In this document: positions 53,651-62,777 of the stretch, piece by piece
Position numbering within the stretch: the stretch's first letter is position 1
How the letters are laid out: every line of letters begins with the position of its first letter
Assembly: GCF_001281525.1 (NCBI RefSeq)
Contig: NZ_LGCI01000010.1
Location: forward strand, 350,489 to 414,488
Direction: 5' to 3'
From: Lysinibacillus macroides
GTDB lineage: Bacteria; Bacillota; Bacilli; Bacillales_A; Planococcaceae
DNA: 64,000 bases
Notes under the pieces: model-generated
Told to the model about the DNA's origin: nothing
Databases searched by the model: none
The model's input: the letters and a program-made list of their open reading frames with translations, nothing else
Position numbers and translations under genes: made by a program

Positions 53651-55402
53651 ATGTTGAGTACACCCATTAACCCTGCTGATCCAGCAACAATTCCTAAATT
53701 TGTGGATGAATTACCTAAGCCTGTTGTCGCTAAGCCAAAAAGGTCTAATTATTATGAACTGGTAATGATGGAGAGTGAGCATCGTTTTCATAAGCATTTT
53801 CCATTATCCGTTATTTGGGGCTACAATGGCCTTTATCCAGGGCCAACTATTGAAGCCGCGAAGGACCAAACCACTTATGTAAAATATAAAAATCAACTCC
53901 CTTTACACCACTTCTTACCAGTCGATTTTTCGTTGCATGCTGCTAATGATTCACAAGAAGTAAGAACGGTCACGCATTTACATGGCGCTAAGGTGGATTG
54001 GGAAAGCGATGGGCATCCAGAGGCTTGGTATACGAGAGATTATCGGCACACTGGACCAAAATTCAACAAGGAAATACATGAGTATACCAATCACCAACCT
54101 GCCACTACCATGTGGTATCACGACCATGCAATGGCATTAACTCGTTTAAATGTATATGCAGGCTTGGCTGGCTTTTATCTATTAAGAGACGCGCTTGAGG
54201 AACGCTCCCATTTACCCTGCGGCGACTACGAATATCCCATACTCATTCAGGATAAATCTTTTCATGAAGATGGCTCCTTATTTTATCCTGATGAACCACC
54301 CTTCCCTGTAGATGTTCATCCATCCATTACGCCTGGATTTGTTGGCAATACCATTGTTGTCAATGGCAAGCTCTGGCCCTATCTAAACGTAGAGCCACGT
54401 AAGTATAGATTTCGTTTTCTCAATGGCTCCAATCGCCGAGGCTATATTCTTAACCTTTCAAATGGTCAGCCAATGATTCAAATTGGTACAGATGGTGGTT
54501 TTTTAGCTGCACCTCAAGAAATTCAGGCTGTGGAGCTATTGCCTGCTGAACGCACTGATATAATTATTGATTTTTCAAATTGCGAGGGGCAGGACATTAC
54601 CTTACTCAATACAGATACAGATTTTATGGATGAACATACAAATGTCATTATGCAGTTTAGAGTCATCGTGCCTTTAAAAGGCGAAGATACCAGTGAAATT
54701 CCAGAGAGACTAGCGGTTACGATGGATTTGCACCCATATCATGCCCATATCGAAAGACAGCTACCATTAACCGCAACAACCGATGAATTTGGGCGGCCCA
54801 TGCTGTTATTGGATAATCGCATGTACCATGATCCTGTCACGGAAAAACCAGCCTTAGACAGTATTGAAATATGGAGTTTTATCAATGCCACACCGTTTAT
54901 CCATCCGATGCATATACATCTTGTACAATTTAAAATTTTAGAACGAAGACCCTTTGATGTAGAACTCTATGAAAATGAAGGAAAGCTGGTATTTACAGGA
55001 CCACCAGAAGGACCACGTGACTATGAGCGTGGCTGGAAAGATACGGTTAAAGCCGATGCTGGTAAGGTTACAAAAATTATTATGCATTGGAAGGATCATA
55101 GCGGTCATTATATGTGGCACTGCCATTTCCTAGAGCATGAAGACCATGATATGATGCGCCCTATTCTTGTAATAAAGGATGTTCATGCCGTTCAACAGCC
55201 ACATGCAACAAGCACACAGCAGCCAGCTCAACAAGAAGCTGTTGCCCATAAGCCGCCCGTTAAAGAAGAAGTGATACAGGATTCTAGCGTTATGCATACC
55301 GGCAATAATGCACTGAATATCCCTCCACTTCTTCTACCATCACAGCCCTCTTCTCCTAAAGCAACAAGAATAGACGTTTTAAATAATAAAAAAAGCTATT
55401 GA
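53651..55402 (+). CDS. cotA: spore-coat multicopper oxidase (CotA-like laccase)
   Basis: A 583-residue three-cupredoxin oxidase close to B. subtilis CotA, which makes the brown spore pigment. Copper ligands are visible: THLHG and WYHDHAM in domain 1, and HPMHIHL and WHCHFLEHED with the T1 methionine near DMMRP in domain 3. A Gln/Pro/Ala-rich tail of about 65 residues follows the last domain and is not part of the core enzyme. There is no signal peptide, as expected for a coat protein made in the mother cell. An IS3 remnant begins three bases after its stop. Confidence 0.92.
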   Translation: MLSTPINPADPATIPKFVDELPKPVVAKPKRSNYYELVMMESEHRFHKHFPLSVIWGYNGLYPGPTIEAAKDQTTYVKYKNQLPLHHFLPVDFSLHAANDSQEVRTVTHLHGAKVDWESDGHPEAWYTRDYRHTGPKFNKEIHEYTNHQPATTMWYHDHAMALTRLNVYAGLAGFYLLRDALEERSHLPCGDYEYPILIQDKSFHEDGSLFYPDEPPFPVDVHPSITPGFVGNTIVVNGKLWPYLNVEPRKYRFRFLNGSNRRGYILNLSNGQPMIQIGTDGGFLAAPQEIQAVELLPAERTDIIIDFSNCEGQDITLLNTDTDFMDEHTNVIMQFRVIVPLKGEDTSEIPERLAVTMDLHPYHAHIERQLPLTATTDEFGRPMLLLDNRMYHDPVTEKPALDSIEIWSFINATPFIHPMHIHLVQFKILERRPFDVELYENEGKLVFTGPPEGPRDYERGWKDTVKADAGKVTKIIMHWKDHSGHYMWHCHFLEHEDHDMMRPILVIKDVHAVQQPHATSTQQPAQQEAVAHKPPVKEEVIQDSSVMHTGNNALNIPPLLLPSQPSSPKATRIDVLNNKKSY

Positions 55403-55404
55403 GA

Positions 55405-55905
55405 TGTAAAATGTACCCTTTGTAAAGGACATTTTGAAAAAAAAGCAAGGTTACTTGTTGAAGCTGCTGTCTGTATTTTGCAGGCGGCAGCTTCTTCAAA
55501 TTCCATTGCCCACAATAATGATTGTAGTACATCATATAACTCTTAATTTCTCGTTTTACGTCTTCTAGTGTTTCGCAATCTTTGATAGTGGTTTCATCTT
55601 TTAAATGCCTAAAGAATGATTCTTGTGGCGCATTATCCCAACAGTTTCCTCGACGTGACATGGACTGTCCTAATCCCATTTTCTTCACGAATGCTTGTTA
55701 AGTTGGACTTGTATAATGGAATCTTTGATCTGAATGGATAAAGGCATTTGCTGCTAAATGTTTATATTTTTTTCATTTCTTCAGCGTATTGAGCGCGATA
55801 TCCAATGACAATGAATCGGACACTTCATACGCTAGAATTTCGTTCGTTTCGGCATCTTTAAAAGAACTTGGCAATAAAGTTTTCGTTTCTCGCCAAATTC
55901 ATTTA
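55405..55905 (-). mobile_element. IS3-family (IS150-like) remnant
   Basis: The IS end (TGTAAAATGTACCCTTT, then GTAAAGGACA) is followed on the minus strand by the C-terminal third of an OrfB transposase: KDAETNEILAYEVSD, HSDQRFHYTSPT, MSRRGNCWDNAPQESFF and LKKLPPAKYRQQLQ. A TAA after NTLKK and a further TAA after TSPT interrupt it. The N-terminal part and orfA are absent. The open frame from 55688 runs past the IS end into the antisense of cotA. Not functional. Confidence 0.85.
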
Positions 55906-55935
55906 AAAATATAGATTAGAAAATATATTGATTAC

Positions 55936-57338
55936 CACTAGCGTCGCATAAACAAAGTCTGAATTTTCAGTTTTGGTTTTTCCCGATTTTAATGAAAAAT
56001 CGAAAACACTAAAACCGAGGTAGTAAACATCCATTTTTTTACTATAACCTTTGACGAGTGCAACAGAGACTAGAAAGCTTTATGGGACGCTATTTTCTTG
56101 GATTTTGCGTAACCAAATGTGTGCGGATTTCCATAAAGCAGCTTTTAAATACCGACTAATTTGTAAGTAGGTTCGCTTACTTTTCGTGTTCAACTGGGCC
56201 AGTACATTCAAACAGTATACAATCATCGCGATGTAAACTTGGTTATGCACAGCTTGCTCGCTCTGCCCGTAAAACTTTTTGATATTCAAATGTTGTTTCA
56301 TCCATTTGAAAAACAATTCGATTGCCCAGCGTGATTTGTATAGTTCAGCGATTTCATCTGCACTTAAATCAAATCGATTCGTGAGTAATTGTAACTCGTT
56401 TCCTTTTGTATCCAGTACTTTTATCAAACGAAACACATTCTCAGGTCGATTTTGCGTCGTTCCGATGACGACCATTTCATCGGATAAAACCGGTGAATTT
56501 TCCGCTAACTCAAATGGTTCAATCAGGCGTATAACCGCATTTTTTCTCAAACGAGAGACGAAGAAGTAGCCTTCATCTGTCATGCGATCGAACCGTTCAT
56601 AATCCAAATAGCCACGGTCAAACACATACATGCATTCTTTGTCATCAACGAGTACTTCAAGCTGACCGCGATCATGTTCAACCGCGTTTGTAAGCACCGC
56701 TTTGTCTGGATAGGAACAACCTTTTTCCATAAAGACAAGGCGCAAATGAAGTTTGATTCCAGATTTGGTTTTACGAAATTTTGCCCATCTATGATTATTC
56801 AGGTTCAATGGTAAAGTGCTTGAATCAATGATTTTCGGTGGAGTCGTCATTTTTCGTCTATTTTGAAAATCTGTCTTTTCATGAATTTGTGCAACTAAGT
56901 CTAGAAAAATCGTTTGAAAAAACTCAGTCGGAATTTGATTCAGTCGTCTACCTAATTGAGAGAAACTGATCGAATTGAGGTTCGTTGCGTTCTGCAATTC
57001 TTCCGAAAAGACACAATCACTTAATGCCCGCAAACTCTCCGTTTCGTGGAGTTGTGCAAATAGTAATAATCTCATAAATGAAGCCATATGAAGCTTCTTT
57101 GTATAGTAATTTAATCGGGAGGCTTTCACCAGTTCTTCAACTAAGTCAGTCGAAATAGGTGAAAACCATTGTTCAAATGATGTTTTTCGTGTAAACTTAT
57201 CCATGCGATGTCCTTTATTTTGGATTTGGATAGGTACCTACCACCAAACCATTATAAAGGCTTTTTTTATGCGATTGATAAGTTACAGAAAATTCTAATT
57301 ATAATAGTAGGCTTAATTATTTTAATGCGACGCTAGTG
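55936..57338 (-). mobile_element. full-length IS4-family element
   Basis: The 1,403-bp element has perfect 14-bp terminal inverted repeats (CACTAGCGTCGCAT at 55936-55949 and its complement at 57325-57338). The 9-bp target duplication ATTGATTAC lies on both sides (55927-55935 and 57339-57347). It carries one intact transposase gene. Size and layout resemble IS4Bsu1-type elements. The intact duplication suggests a recent insertion. Confidence 0.93.
56080..57204 (-). CDS. IS4-family transposase
   Basis: A 374-residue DDE transposase. Catalytic blocks: D in IIDSSTLPLNL (about residue 126), D in YVFDRGYLDYERFD, and the YREK-type C1 signature YKSRWAIELFFKWMKQHLNIKKF with the glutamate. The N-terminal HTH-like region is complete and no stop or frameshift is seen, so the enzyme should be active. 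It lies within perfect terminal repeats. Confidence 0.94.
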   Translation of the reverse strand: MDKFTRKTSFEQWFSPISTDLVEELVKASRLNYYTKKLHMASFMRLLLFAQLHETESLRALSDCVFSEELQNATNLNSISFSQLGRRLNQIPTEFFQTIFLDLVAQIHEKTDFQNRRKMTTPPKIIDSSTLPLNLNNHRWAKFRKTKSGIKLHLRLVFMEKGCSYPDKAVLTNAVEHDRGQLEVLVDDKECMYVFDRGYLDYERFDRMTDEGYFFVSRLRKNAVIRLIEPFELAENSPVLSDEMVVIGTTQNRPENVFRLIKVLDTKGNELQLLTNRFDLSADEIAELYKSRWAIELFFKWMKQHLNIKKFYGQSEQAVHNQVYIAMIVYCLNVLAQLNTKSKRTYLQISRYLKAALWKSAHIWLRKIQENSVP

Positions 57339-57347
57339 ATTGATTAC

Positions 57348-57669
57348 ATTTAATCAATCTTCGACAACCAATGGCTATTTATAGTAAATCAATCCTTTGT
57401 TTTACCATCTATTTGTGATACAGTTCGCCCTAGTTAATATAAAACTATTTATAATATAGTTAATAAATAGACCTTAAATGAATACAGCCGCATTTCTTAA
57501 AGAAACGCGCCCGATTGTTGAATATCATAGTTTAAATCTTATTCAAGTTAAGCATCAGTTACTTTAAGTACATTCCTTCCCAATCTAACATATAAAATTA
57601 CATAATCTGAGCATAGATAATAATATCGTTTAATTTCGAAAGGAGAATAGATCATAATCTCCCCATATA
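57348..57669. other. gene-free AT-rich stretch right of the IS4 element
   Basis: No gene was recognised. A short coding-like run at 57479-57568 (KETRPIVEYHSLN) contains the first copy of a 17-bp direct repeat, TTGTTGAATATCATAGT (57515-57531), whose second copy is at 58364-58380. Confidence 0.4.
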
Positions 57670-58242
57670 CTACTTTATGCTTTCCTGTAATTTTGGCACT
57701 AACGATTTATAATTTATCCAAAAATCTTGTATTGATACAGTTAAAAAATAAGGGATACTCACAGATTTCCCTATTACATATTCATCAAAAATCAAAGTAA
57801 TATGTAGATATTTTTGAGGCTTTCTTCCGCTTTGTTTAAGTCCATTAGATAAATCATTGTATAAGTTTTGTGCCTTATCGCCAACAGAGCGTTCCACTGA
57901 AAATTGCCCTGCTAAGCTTCTCCACCATACTGAAAATGCTTTATAAATCTCGTTGAAATGCTTTGACGTATCACGCTCAAACAACGTTTCATAAAACAAC
58001 CGCTTTTCATTGTAAAATATCTCCACATCATTACTCTCTTTTTCACATAATCTTACTAGAAGTTCATTCCATAAATCTTGGAATTTTTCTTCAAATGTTT
58101 CTATAAAAGGTGATGCACTTTGCATAAAAGGATATTTCAAATTGTCATCGTCCAACTTTTCATTTAAGTAAAGATTTTGAAGGTAAATCATAAAATTTAA
58201 TACATACGTTGCATCTAATTGAATAAGCAATGACTTCTCCAT
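57670..58242 (-). CDS. orphan protein, unknown
   Basis: A 190-residue soluble, acidic, helix-rich protein with many aromatic residues (VWWRSLAGQF near 110, FWINYKS near the end). I do not recognise a family. AGGGGGG lies before the ATG. It is enclosed by two copies of a 17-bp direct repeat and sits between IS elements and a resolvase pseudogene, so it is probably horizontally acquired. It might be an immunity or accessory gene left by a mobile element; there is no direct evidence. Confidence 0.6.
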   Translation of the reverse strand: MEKSLLIQLDATYVLNFMIYLQNLYLNEKLDDDNLKYPFMQSASPFIETFEEKFQDLWNELLVRLCEKESNDVEIFYNEKRLFYETLFERDTSKHFNEIYKAFSVWWRSLAGQFSVERSVGDKAQNLYNDLSNGLKQSGRKPQKYLHITLIFDEYVIGKSVSIPYFLTVSIQDFWINYKSLVPKLQESIK

Positions 58243-58363
58243 AATCGTCCCCCCTCTATAAATATTAATATATTAACGGATTAGAATGTGTTCCTATCCT
58301 TAATAACAAGTATTTCAAATCCCTACATTTTTTACAACCACTTTATTCCACAATCTGACCTAT

Positions 58364-58380
58364 TTGTTGAATATCATAGT
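58364..58380. repeat. second copy of 17-bp direct repeat
   Basis: TTGTTGAATATCATAGT is identical and in the same orientation to 57515-57531. The two copies flank the orphan gene at 57670-58242. Confidence 0.7.
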
Positions 58381-59017
58381 GGCTATTTTAAATTTTTTAA
58401 CAAAAGCAGAAGTATGAAAAGAAGATTTTTACAAAGTGTATACTTGTTATGCAAACTATTGATAACAACATGTTATAGGTTGTTAGAATTTAAAATATAG
58501 GAAAGTGGGATTTTATGATTATTGGTTATGCACGTTTGAGTTTGAAAGAATAAAATTTAGAGAGACAAATTAAAGAATTAAATGATTTCGGTTGTAAACG
58601 AATTTTTACAGAAAAAGAATCAGCAAAAAATTTCGAGCGTCCAGTTTATCAGGACGTAAAAGAAAAGCTGCGATTTGGTGATTTATTTATTGTTCAAGAT
58701 TTACCTCGATTCGGACGTAATAAAGAAGAGATAAAAAAGGAATGGGAATAGTTTATAGAAAATGAGAAAGATATTGCAGTAATAAACATGCCTATTTTGA
58801 ATACAAGAAATTATTCAAATTTAGAAGATATAATGAAACTTGTGAATGACATTGTTCTTAATCTATTCTATTATCTTGGATGGTTGAAGAAGAACGAAAG
58901 CGTATACGACAAGCACAAACAGAAGGGATACGTATTGCAAGAGCTAATGGTAAATATAAAGACAGACCGATTAAATATAGTCCTAATGCAAAAGGGGCTT
59001 ATAAAGTTATTTACGAT

Positions 59018-60260
59018 CACCTCTGTTGATTAACTAATTTTTACCACCAAAAACTAATAAAAAAGAGAGATTCCATGTAAAATGTAAGTTACCACACCAA
59101 CATTTACAAGGAGGAATCTCTCATGGTTAAGAATACCGCGATTTTCACACTACTTCAAAACTTTATTTCACAGGAAGAAATCAATGGGATTCTAGCTGAG
59201 TTTCAGTTTAAAGATACGGCGCGTAAATGTGATGTACCAACACTTTTAAACTACTTGGTTGGCGCTGCTATATTCGAATGGAAAAGCTTGCGTTACGCTT
59301 CAGATGTGGCGACGGAGAAAGGCTTGAAATCAGTAGACTATTCTACGCTGTCCAAACGTTTAGGCGAACTAAATTATCTGATTGTTGAACGAATTATCGG
59401 CCGATTAAATCGATCAACGAGACGTTCACTTAAGCTTGAAAAAGAACTACTGGCAATTGATTCAACAACGATGACGGTCGGAAAAAATCGTTTACCATGG
59501 GCGCTGTATCATGGCGAACGTTCAGGTATTAAATTGCACGTCAGCTTTACAAATAACACAGGGATGCCTCTTCAAATCGTTGAAACAACAGGTTTGAAAC
59601 ACGATGGTCCTGTCGGTGTTGAACTCGAAAATAAGCGATTTATTTTAGTAGCGGATCGGGCCTATTTTTCAATGGATAAAGTCGATCGGTATGTGAAAAC
59701 AAAGCAAGGTTTTGTCATCCGTTTAAAGGGTAATATCCAGTTAAACCGCAAAAAATCGTTAAAAAGGGCTACTGTTGAAGGGTCCAATATCGTTGCTGAT
59801 TTCACATGTACACTTGGCTCGGCGCAAAAACAAACAAAGGAACGTCACCGTGTTATTGAGTTTACGGATTATGAAGGCGCCATTGTACGGGTTGTCACGA
59901 ATCTTCGTGAGGGAATGGCGGAAGAAATCGCTGGCATGTATAAAGAACGTTGGGCAATTGAATCCTTTTTTCGCTGGATTAAACAGAATTTAAATGTGCC
60001 TGTGTTATTTGGTACGACGAAAAATGCGGTATTTAATCAGCTATTTGCGGCTTTAATTGCCTATGTATTATTAAAGTTTTTGCATACAGAAGGACACAAG
60101 AAAAATAACTGTAAACGCCTATCTTTCGCTGGTTTTACACGCCAGCTTCTTTGCGCTACTCTGTCAATTGAATGGCGTATTGGCATCAAAGAAATACTCG
60201 CATTTCATGGGGAACTGACGCAAATAAATACTGGTTGATTTTGGTTAATCAACACGTGTG
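59018..60260 (+). mobile_element. full-length IS4-type element inside the resolvase gene
   Basis: The 1,243-bp element is flanked by the 9-bp duplication ATTTACGAT (59009-59017 and 60261-60269). Its ends are imperfect inverted repeats (CACCTCTGTTGATTAAC on the left, CACACGTGTTGATTAAC as the complement on the right). One intact transposase gene lies inside. It is a different subgroup from the element at 55936. Confidence 0.9.
59123..60238 (+). CDS. IS4-type transposase (second subgroup)
   Basis: A 371-residue DDE transposase with AIDSTTMTVGKNRLPWA (first Asp), LVADRAYFSMDKVDRY (second Asp) and MYKERWAIESFFRWIKQNLNVPV (Glu in the YREK-like signature). AAGGAGG lies before the ATG. It is only distantly similar to the transposase at 56080. 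No disruptions were seen, so it is probably active. Confidence 0.93.
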   Translation: MVKNTAIFTLLQNFISQEEINGILAEFQFKDTARKCDVPTLLNYLVGAAIFEWKSLRYASDVATEKGLKSVDYSTLSKRLGELNYLIVERIIGRLNRSTRRSLKLEKELLAIDSTTMTVGKNRLPWALYHGERSGIKLHVSFTNNTGMPLQIVETTGLKHDGPVGVELENKRFILVADRAYFSMDKVDRYVKTKQGFVIRLKGNIQLNRKKSLKRATVEGSNIVADFTCTLGSAQKQTKERHRVIEFTDYEGAIVRVVTNLREGMAEEIAGMYKERWAIESFFRWIKQNLNVPVLFGTTKNAVFNQLFAALIAYVLLKFLHTEGHKKNNCKRLSFAGFTRQLLCATLSIEWRIGIKEILAFHGELTQINTG

Positions 60261-60567
60261 ATTTACGATCAAATAATTGAAAGACTAGATAAAAATGAAT
60301 CTGTACAAGATATTAGTCGTTATACTGGCGTTTCAATGGCAACTATCTATAAAATGAAAAAGAAAAAACAAACTATTTAATAATATAGCTTGTTATCTTT
60401 TATATTCTATTCTATTTACACGTTGGATTTATTGGTATATAATAACTAATATGTTATATATATCTAATTAAAGGGGCATTGGCAAGTATTTTTAGTTTTT
60501 CACCTCTTAGTTCAAGTTAAAAATATTCTTTATAAGTATTAAAATTCAATTTAAGGGATGGTTAAAA

Positions 60568-61092
60568 GTGAGGAAATATTTTAAAGTTTTGTTAGCATTT
60601 AGTGTTATTTTTATTATAGGGATTTTCAATTTTAATATAGGCTATGCTCAAGCAGAAGAACAAATTTCAGACAATATAGACAATACTTTTGAAATGTATG
60701 AATTAAAGAACACTGAAGAAGACAACAATATCATAACACCGTTTGCTACTTTTTGGGGTAACAGTGGAACAGCGGAAATTAATTATATGCCGACTGCAAG
60801 AGCCTTCGCTTGGTCTTTAAATATACCCGGTACATCAGGAAAATTTTTATCTTTTACTTGTAGAGCTGATATTTATACTCAGTCTACTGGTGCTTTTAAA
60901 GGGTCAATGTATTTTTCAGGAGGGGGGACTGGTTTTAGCATATCTGGTCTTGCTGATATAAATGGCGTTTCTTTGACAAAAGGTGTTAGTTACCTTGCAA
61001 GATTTACAGGAGAAGCAGTAGAATCCCCTTCTTTAAAAGTACACTATCTAAGTCCTTTAGCATATAGCAACGGAGTAGCTTTTATGTACTAG
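60568..61092 (+). CDS. secreted orphan protein, unknown
   Basis: A 174-residue protein with a clear Sec signal peptide (basic start, hydrophobic core, cleavage likely after AQA at about residue 28). The mature part has a Glu/Asp/Asn-rich stretch and then about 115 residues of Gly/Ser/aromatic, beta-prone sequence, including GSMYFSGGGTGFSISG, with a single cysteine. No family was recognised. It starts at GTG with AAGGGATG upstream. It lies between the interrupted resolvase gene and a decayed IS3 element, so it is likely an accessory cargo gene; an extracellular or bacteriocin-like role is possible but unsupported. Confidence 0.6.
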   Translation: MRKYFKVLLAFSVIFIIGIFNFNIGYAQAEEQISDNIDNTFEMYELKNTEEDNNIITPFATFWGNSGTAEINYMPTARAFAWSLNIPGTSGKFLSFTCRADIYTQSTGAFKGSMYFSGGGTGFSISGLADINGVSLTKGVSYLARFTGEAVESPSLKVHYLSPLAYSNGVAFMY

Positions 61093-61238
61093 TAATAACT
61101 TCTGCTTGAACTATAAATAATAATATTATAATCTTTGAAGAGTGAACTGATCCCTATCAAGTAGACAGTGGAAATAATAAAAATGCTTTAAGCGGCTTGA
61201 GACCTGTATTCTAGGGGACTCAAGCCGTTTAATGTTTC

Positions 61239-62130
61239 TTAGTAACGTTCATTATGGTAGAACTCTATGTATTTATCAATGGCGTCCTTTAACGATTCAT
61301 ATGACTCATATTTATGTAAATAATACTTCTCTACTTTTAACGTTCCCCAAAATGCTTCAATCGGTCCATTATCGATACAGCGACCTACTCTCGACATACG
61401 ATGTGTTATGTATGCTTTTTCCAGGATTCGCTTAAATTTTTTAGATGTATATTGATAACCACGATCGCTATGTAAAAGCGGGAATTCATCCTCTTTTAAT
61501 GCTCGAATAGCCGATCTTACTGTCTTAAAGACAAGGTCGTTATTATTGGATTGCCCTAATACATAACTTACAATAGATTTATCGTACAGATCGATAATGG
61601 CACTTAAATAGACCTTTTTCACGTTCCCATACTTAAATTCTGTAACGTCTGTACACCGTTTTTGATTCGGTTTTTCCGCTGTGAATTCGCGTTGTAAAAT
61701 ATTCCCTTCTACATAATCCGACTTTACCTTACGATAACGCTTTGGTCTACATCGAATAACCGCCTCCAAACCACAAATTTGCATTAGGCGATAAATTCGT
61801 TTCTTATTCACTTTCTTCAAGCCTCCTTTTTCATGCTGGCGATTAATCGTCATGGCGATACCCGTAGATGCCACCCACTTGCGTATATAAATGTTGAATG
61901 GATACCGTTAGTTGTTGGTTTTCGACTTCACGTGCTCCTGGCTGACGTTTAAGCCATTTATAGTAAGATGCATGTGATACATCTGCAATTTCACACAATA
62001 ATACAATCGAGAAATTCTTCTTCTCCGCTAATTCTTGAATCGTGATATAGCGGCTCTGAATTCGAATCTTACTTAACGACGCCTCCTTTCGAGTTCCCCT
62101 AACTTTTTTAATAGTAAATTCTCTGCACAT
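61239..62130 (-). pseudogene. IS3 transposase orfB, frameshifted
   Basis: The N-terminal part (YITIQELAEKKNFSIVLLCE, then VSHASYYKWLKRQ, VGGIYGYR) ends in one frame near 61843. The sequence continues in another frame (MTINRQHEKGG, then VNKKRIYRLMQICGL) through the rve catalytic domain to the stop at 61239. A single indel near 61850 explains this. Confidence 0.85.
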
Positions 62131-62575
62131 AATCGTTCATTTTCGCGCTCCATCTGTTGAATTTTTAAGCGCAGTTCGTCCTCGGGTTTCCGTTCTTCTA
62201 CGGTTGTTTTTCTTCCTTTAGTCATCCTTTTACTCAATCCTTTTCCTGAATCGTTTAATTCACTATGACTAGCATAGATTTTCAACCACTTTTTGAACAC
62301 TGATAAACTACTAATCCCATATTTAGCTAGGATATCGAATATTTCTATGTTAAATAATCTTCCACAGCACGCTGCTTCAATTCTTCTGAGTACACCTTAT
62401 TTTTCTTAGGGCGTACTAAAGCTTCTACTTCACCGTATTTATAAAGAGCACGCCATATTTGTAGGGTTATCATATTAACAGAAATAATCCTACAGATTTC
62501 TTGACGTGTATGACGACATTCCTCTAAATATTAAAGTGCTAAGATTTTAACATCTGGTGAAAATGATTTTTTAGG
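62073..62575 (-). pseudogene. IS3 transposase orfA, with stop codons
   Basis: HTH-type orfA sequence is readable as KKSFSPDVKILAL, then a stop, YLEECRHTRQEICRII, ALVRPKKNKVYSEELKQRAVEDYL, a second stop, GISSLSVFKKWLKIY and the coiled coil KIQQMERENERLCAENLLLKK. At least two nonsense codons are present. Confidence 0.75.
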
Positions 62576-62735
62576 TATAAAAAACTCCCCATTTAATAAA
62601 CAGATTTTAATTTTCAATCTGTCTACCTAATAGGAAGCATATCAATGATCACCATTCTCTCAATAGCTTTTTTTACTAATCGTTTGCCATTTCATATTCA
62701 GTTCATAAAGTCATGCTATAGTAAAACCCATAGAA

Positions 62736-62754
62736 GTAAAACATATTGTTTTAC
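62736..62754 (+). promoter_or_regulatory. palindromic operator upstream of bmrA-like gene
   Basis: GTAAAACATATTGTTTTAC is a perfect 7-5-7 dyad located after a TATAGT box (62717-62722) and before the ribosome site. A further half-site GTAAAAC lies 15 bases upstream at 62721. The position would allow a repressor to block the drug-exporter promoter. Confidence 0.5.
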
Positions 62755-62777
62755 GATCATAAAGGAGGCATATTTCT

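Larger units (their letters stand above)
58515..60380 (+). pseudogene. small serine resolvase/invertase, interrupted by IS4-type element
   Basis: The catalytic N-terminus (IIGYARLSLKE, then LNDFGCKRIFTEKES and FIVQDLPRFGRNKEEI) is broken by a TAA at 58551 and a TAG at 58749. A frameshift near 58880 leads to the continuing family sequence EEERKRIRQAQTEGIRIARA, then KYKDRPIKYSPNAKGAYKVIYD. There an IS4-type element is inserted. After the element the gene resumes with the C-terminal HTH (DQIIERLDKNESVQDISRY, then TGVSMATIYKMKKKK) and stops at 60380. Removing the element and one target copy restores the reading through the insertion point. Confidence 0.9.
61160..62628 (-). mobile_element. decayed IS3-family element
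   Basis: An IS150-like element with imperfect ends (AGTAGACAGTGGAAATAAT on the left; AGGTAGACAG as the complement on the right at 62619-62628). On the minus strand orfA is readable from about 62570 but contains stop codons. orfB begins in the region of 62130 and suffers a frameshift near 61850. The catalytic half 61239-61874 retains D in CTDVTEF, D in HSDRGYQYTS and E in GPIEAFWGTLK. With disrupted orfA and orfB it should be inactive. Confidence 0.85.

Noticed and set aside
58288..58500. Plus-strand open frame of 70 codons before the resolvase pseudogene
   Set aside because: AT-rich with no ribosome site; composition looks like non-coding sequence.
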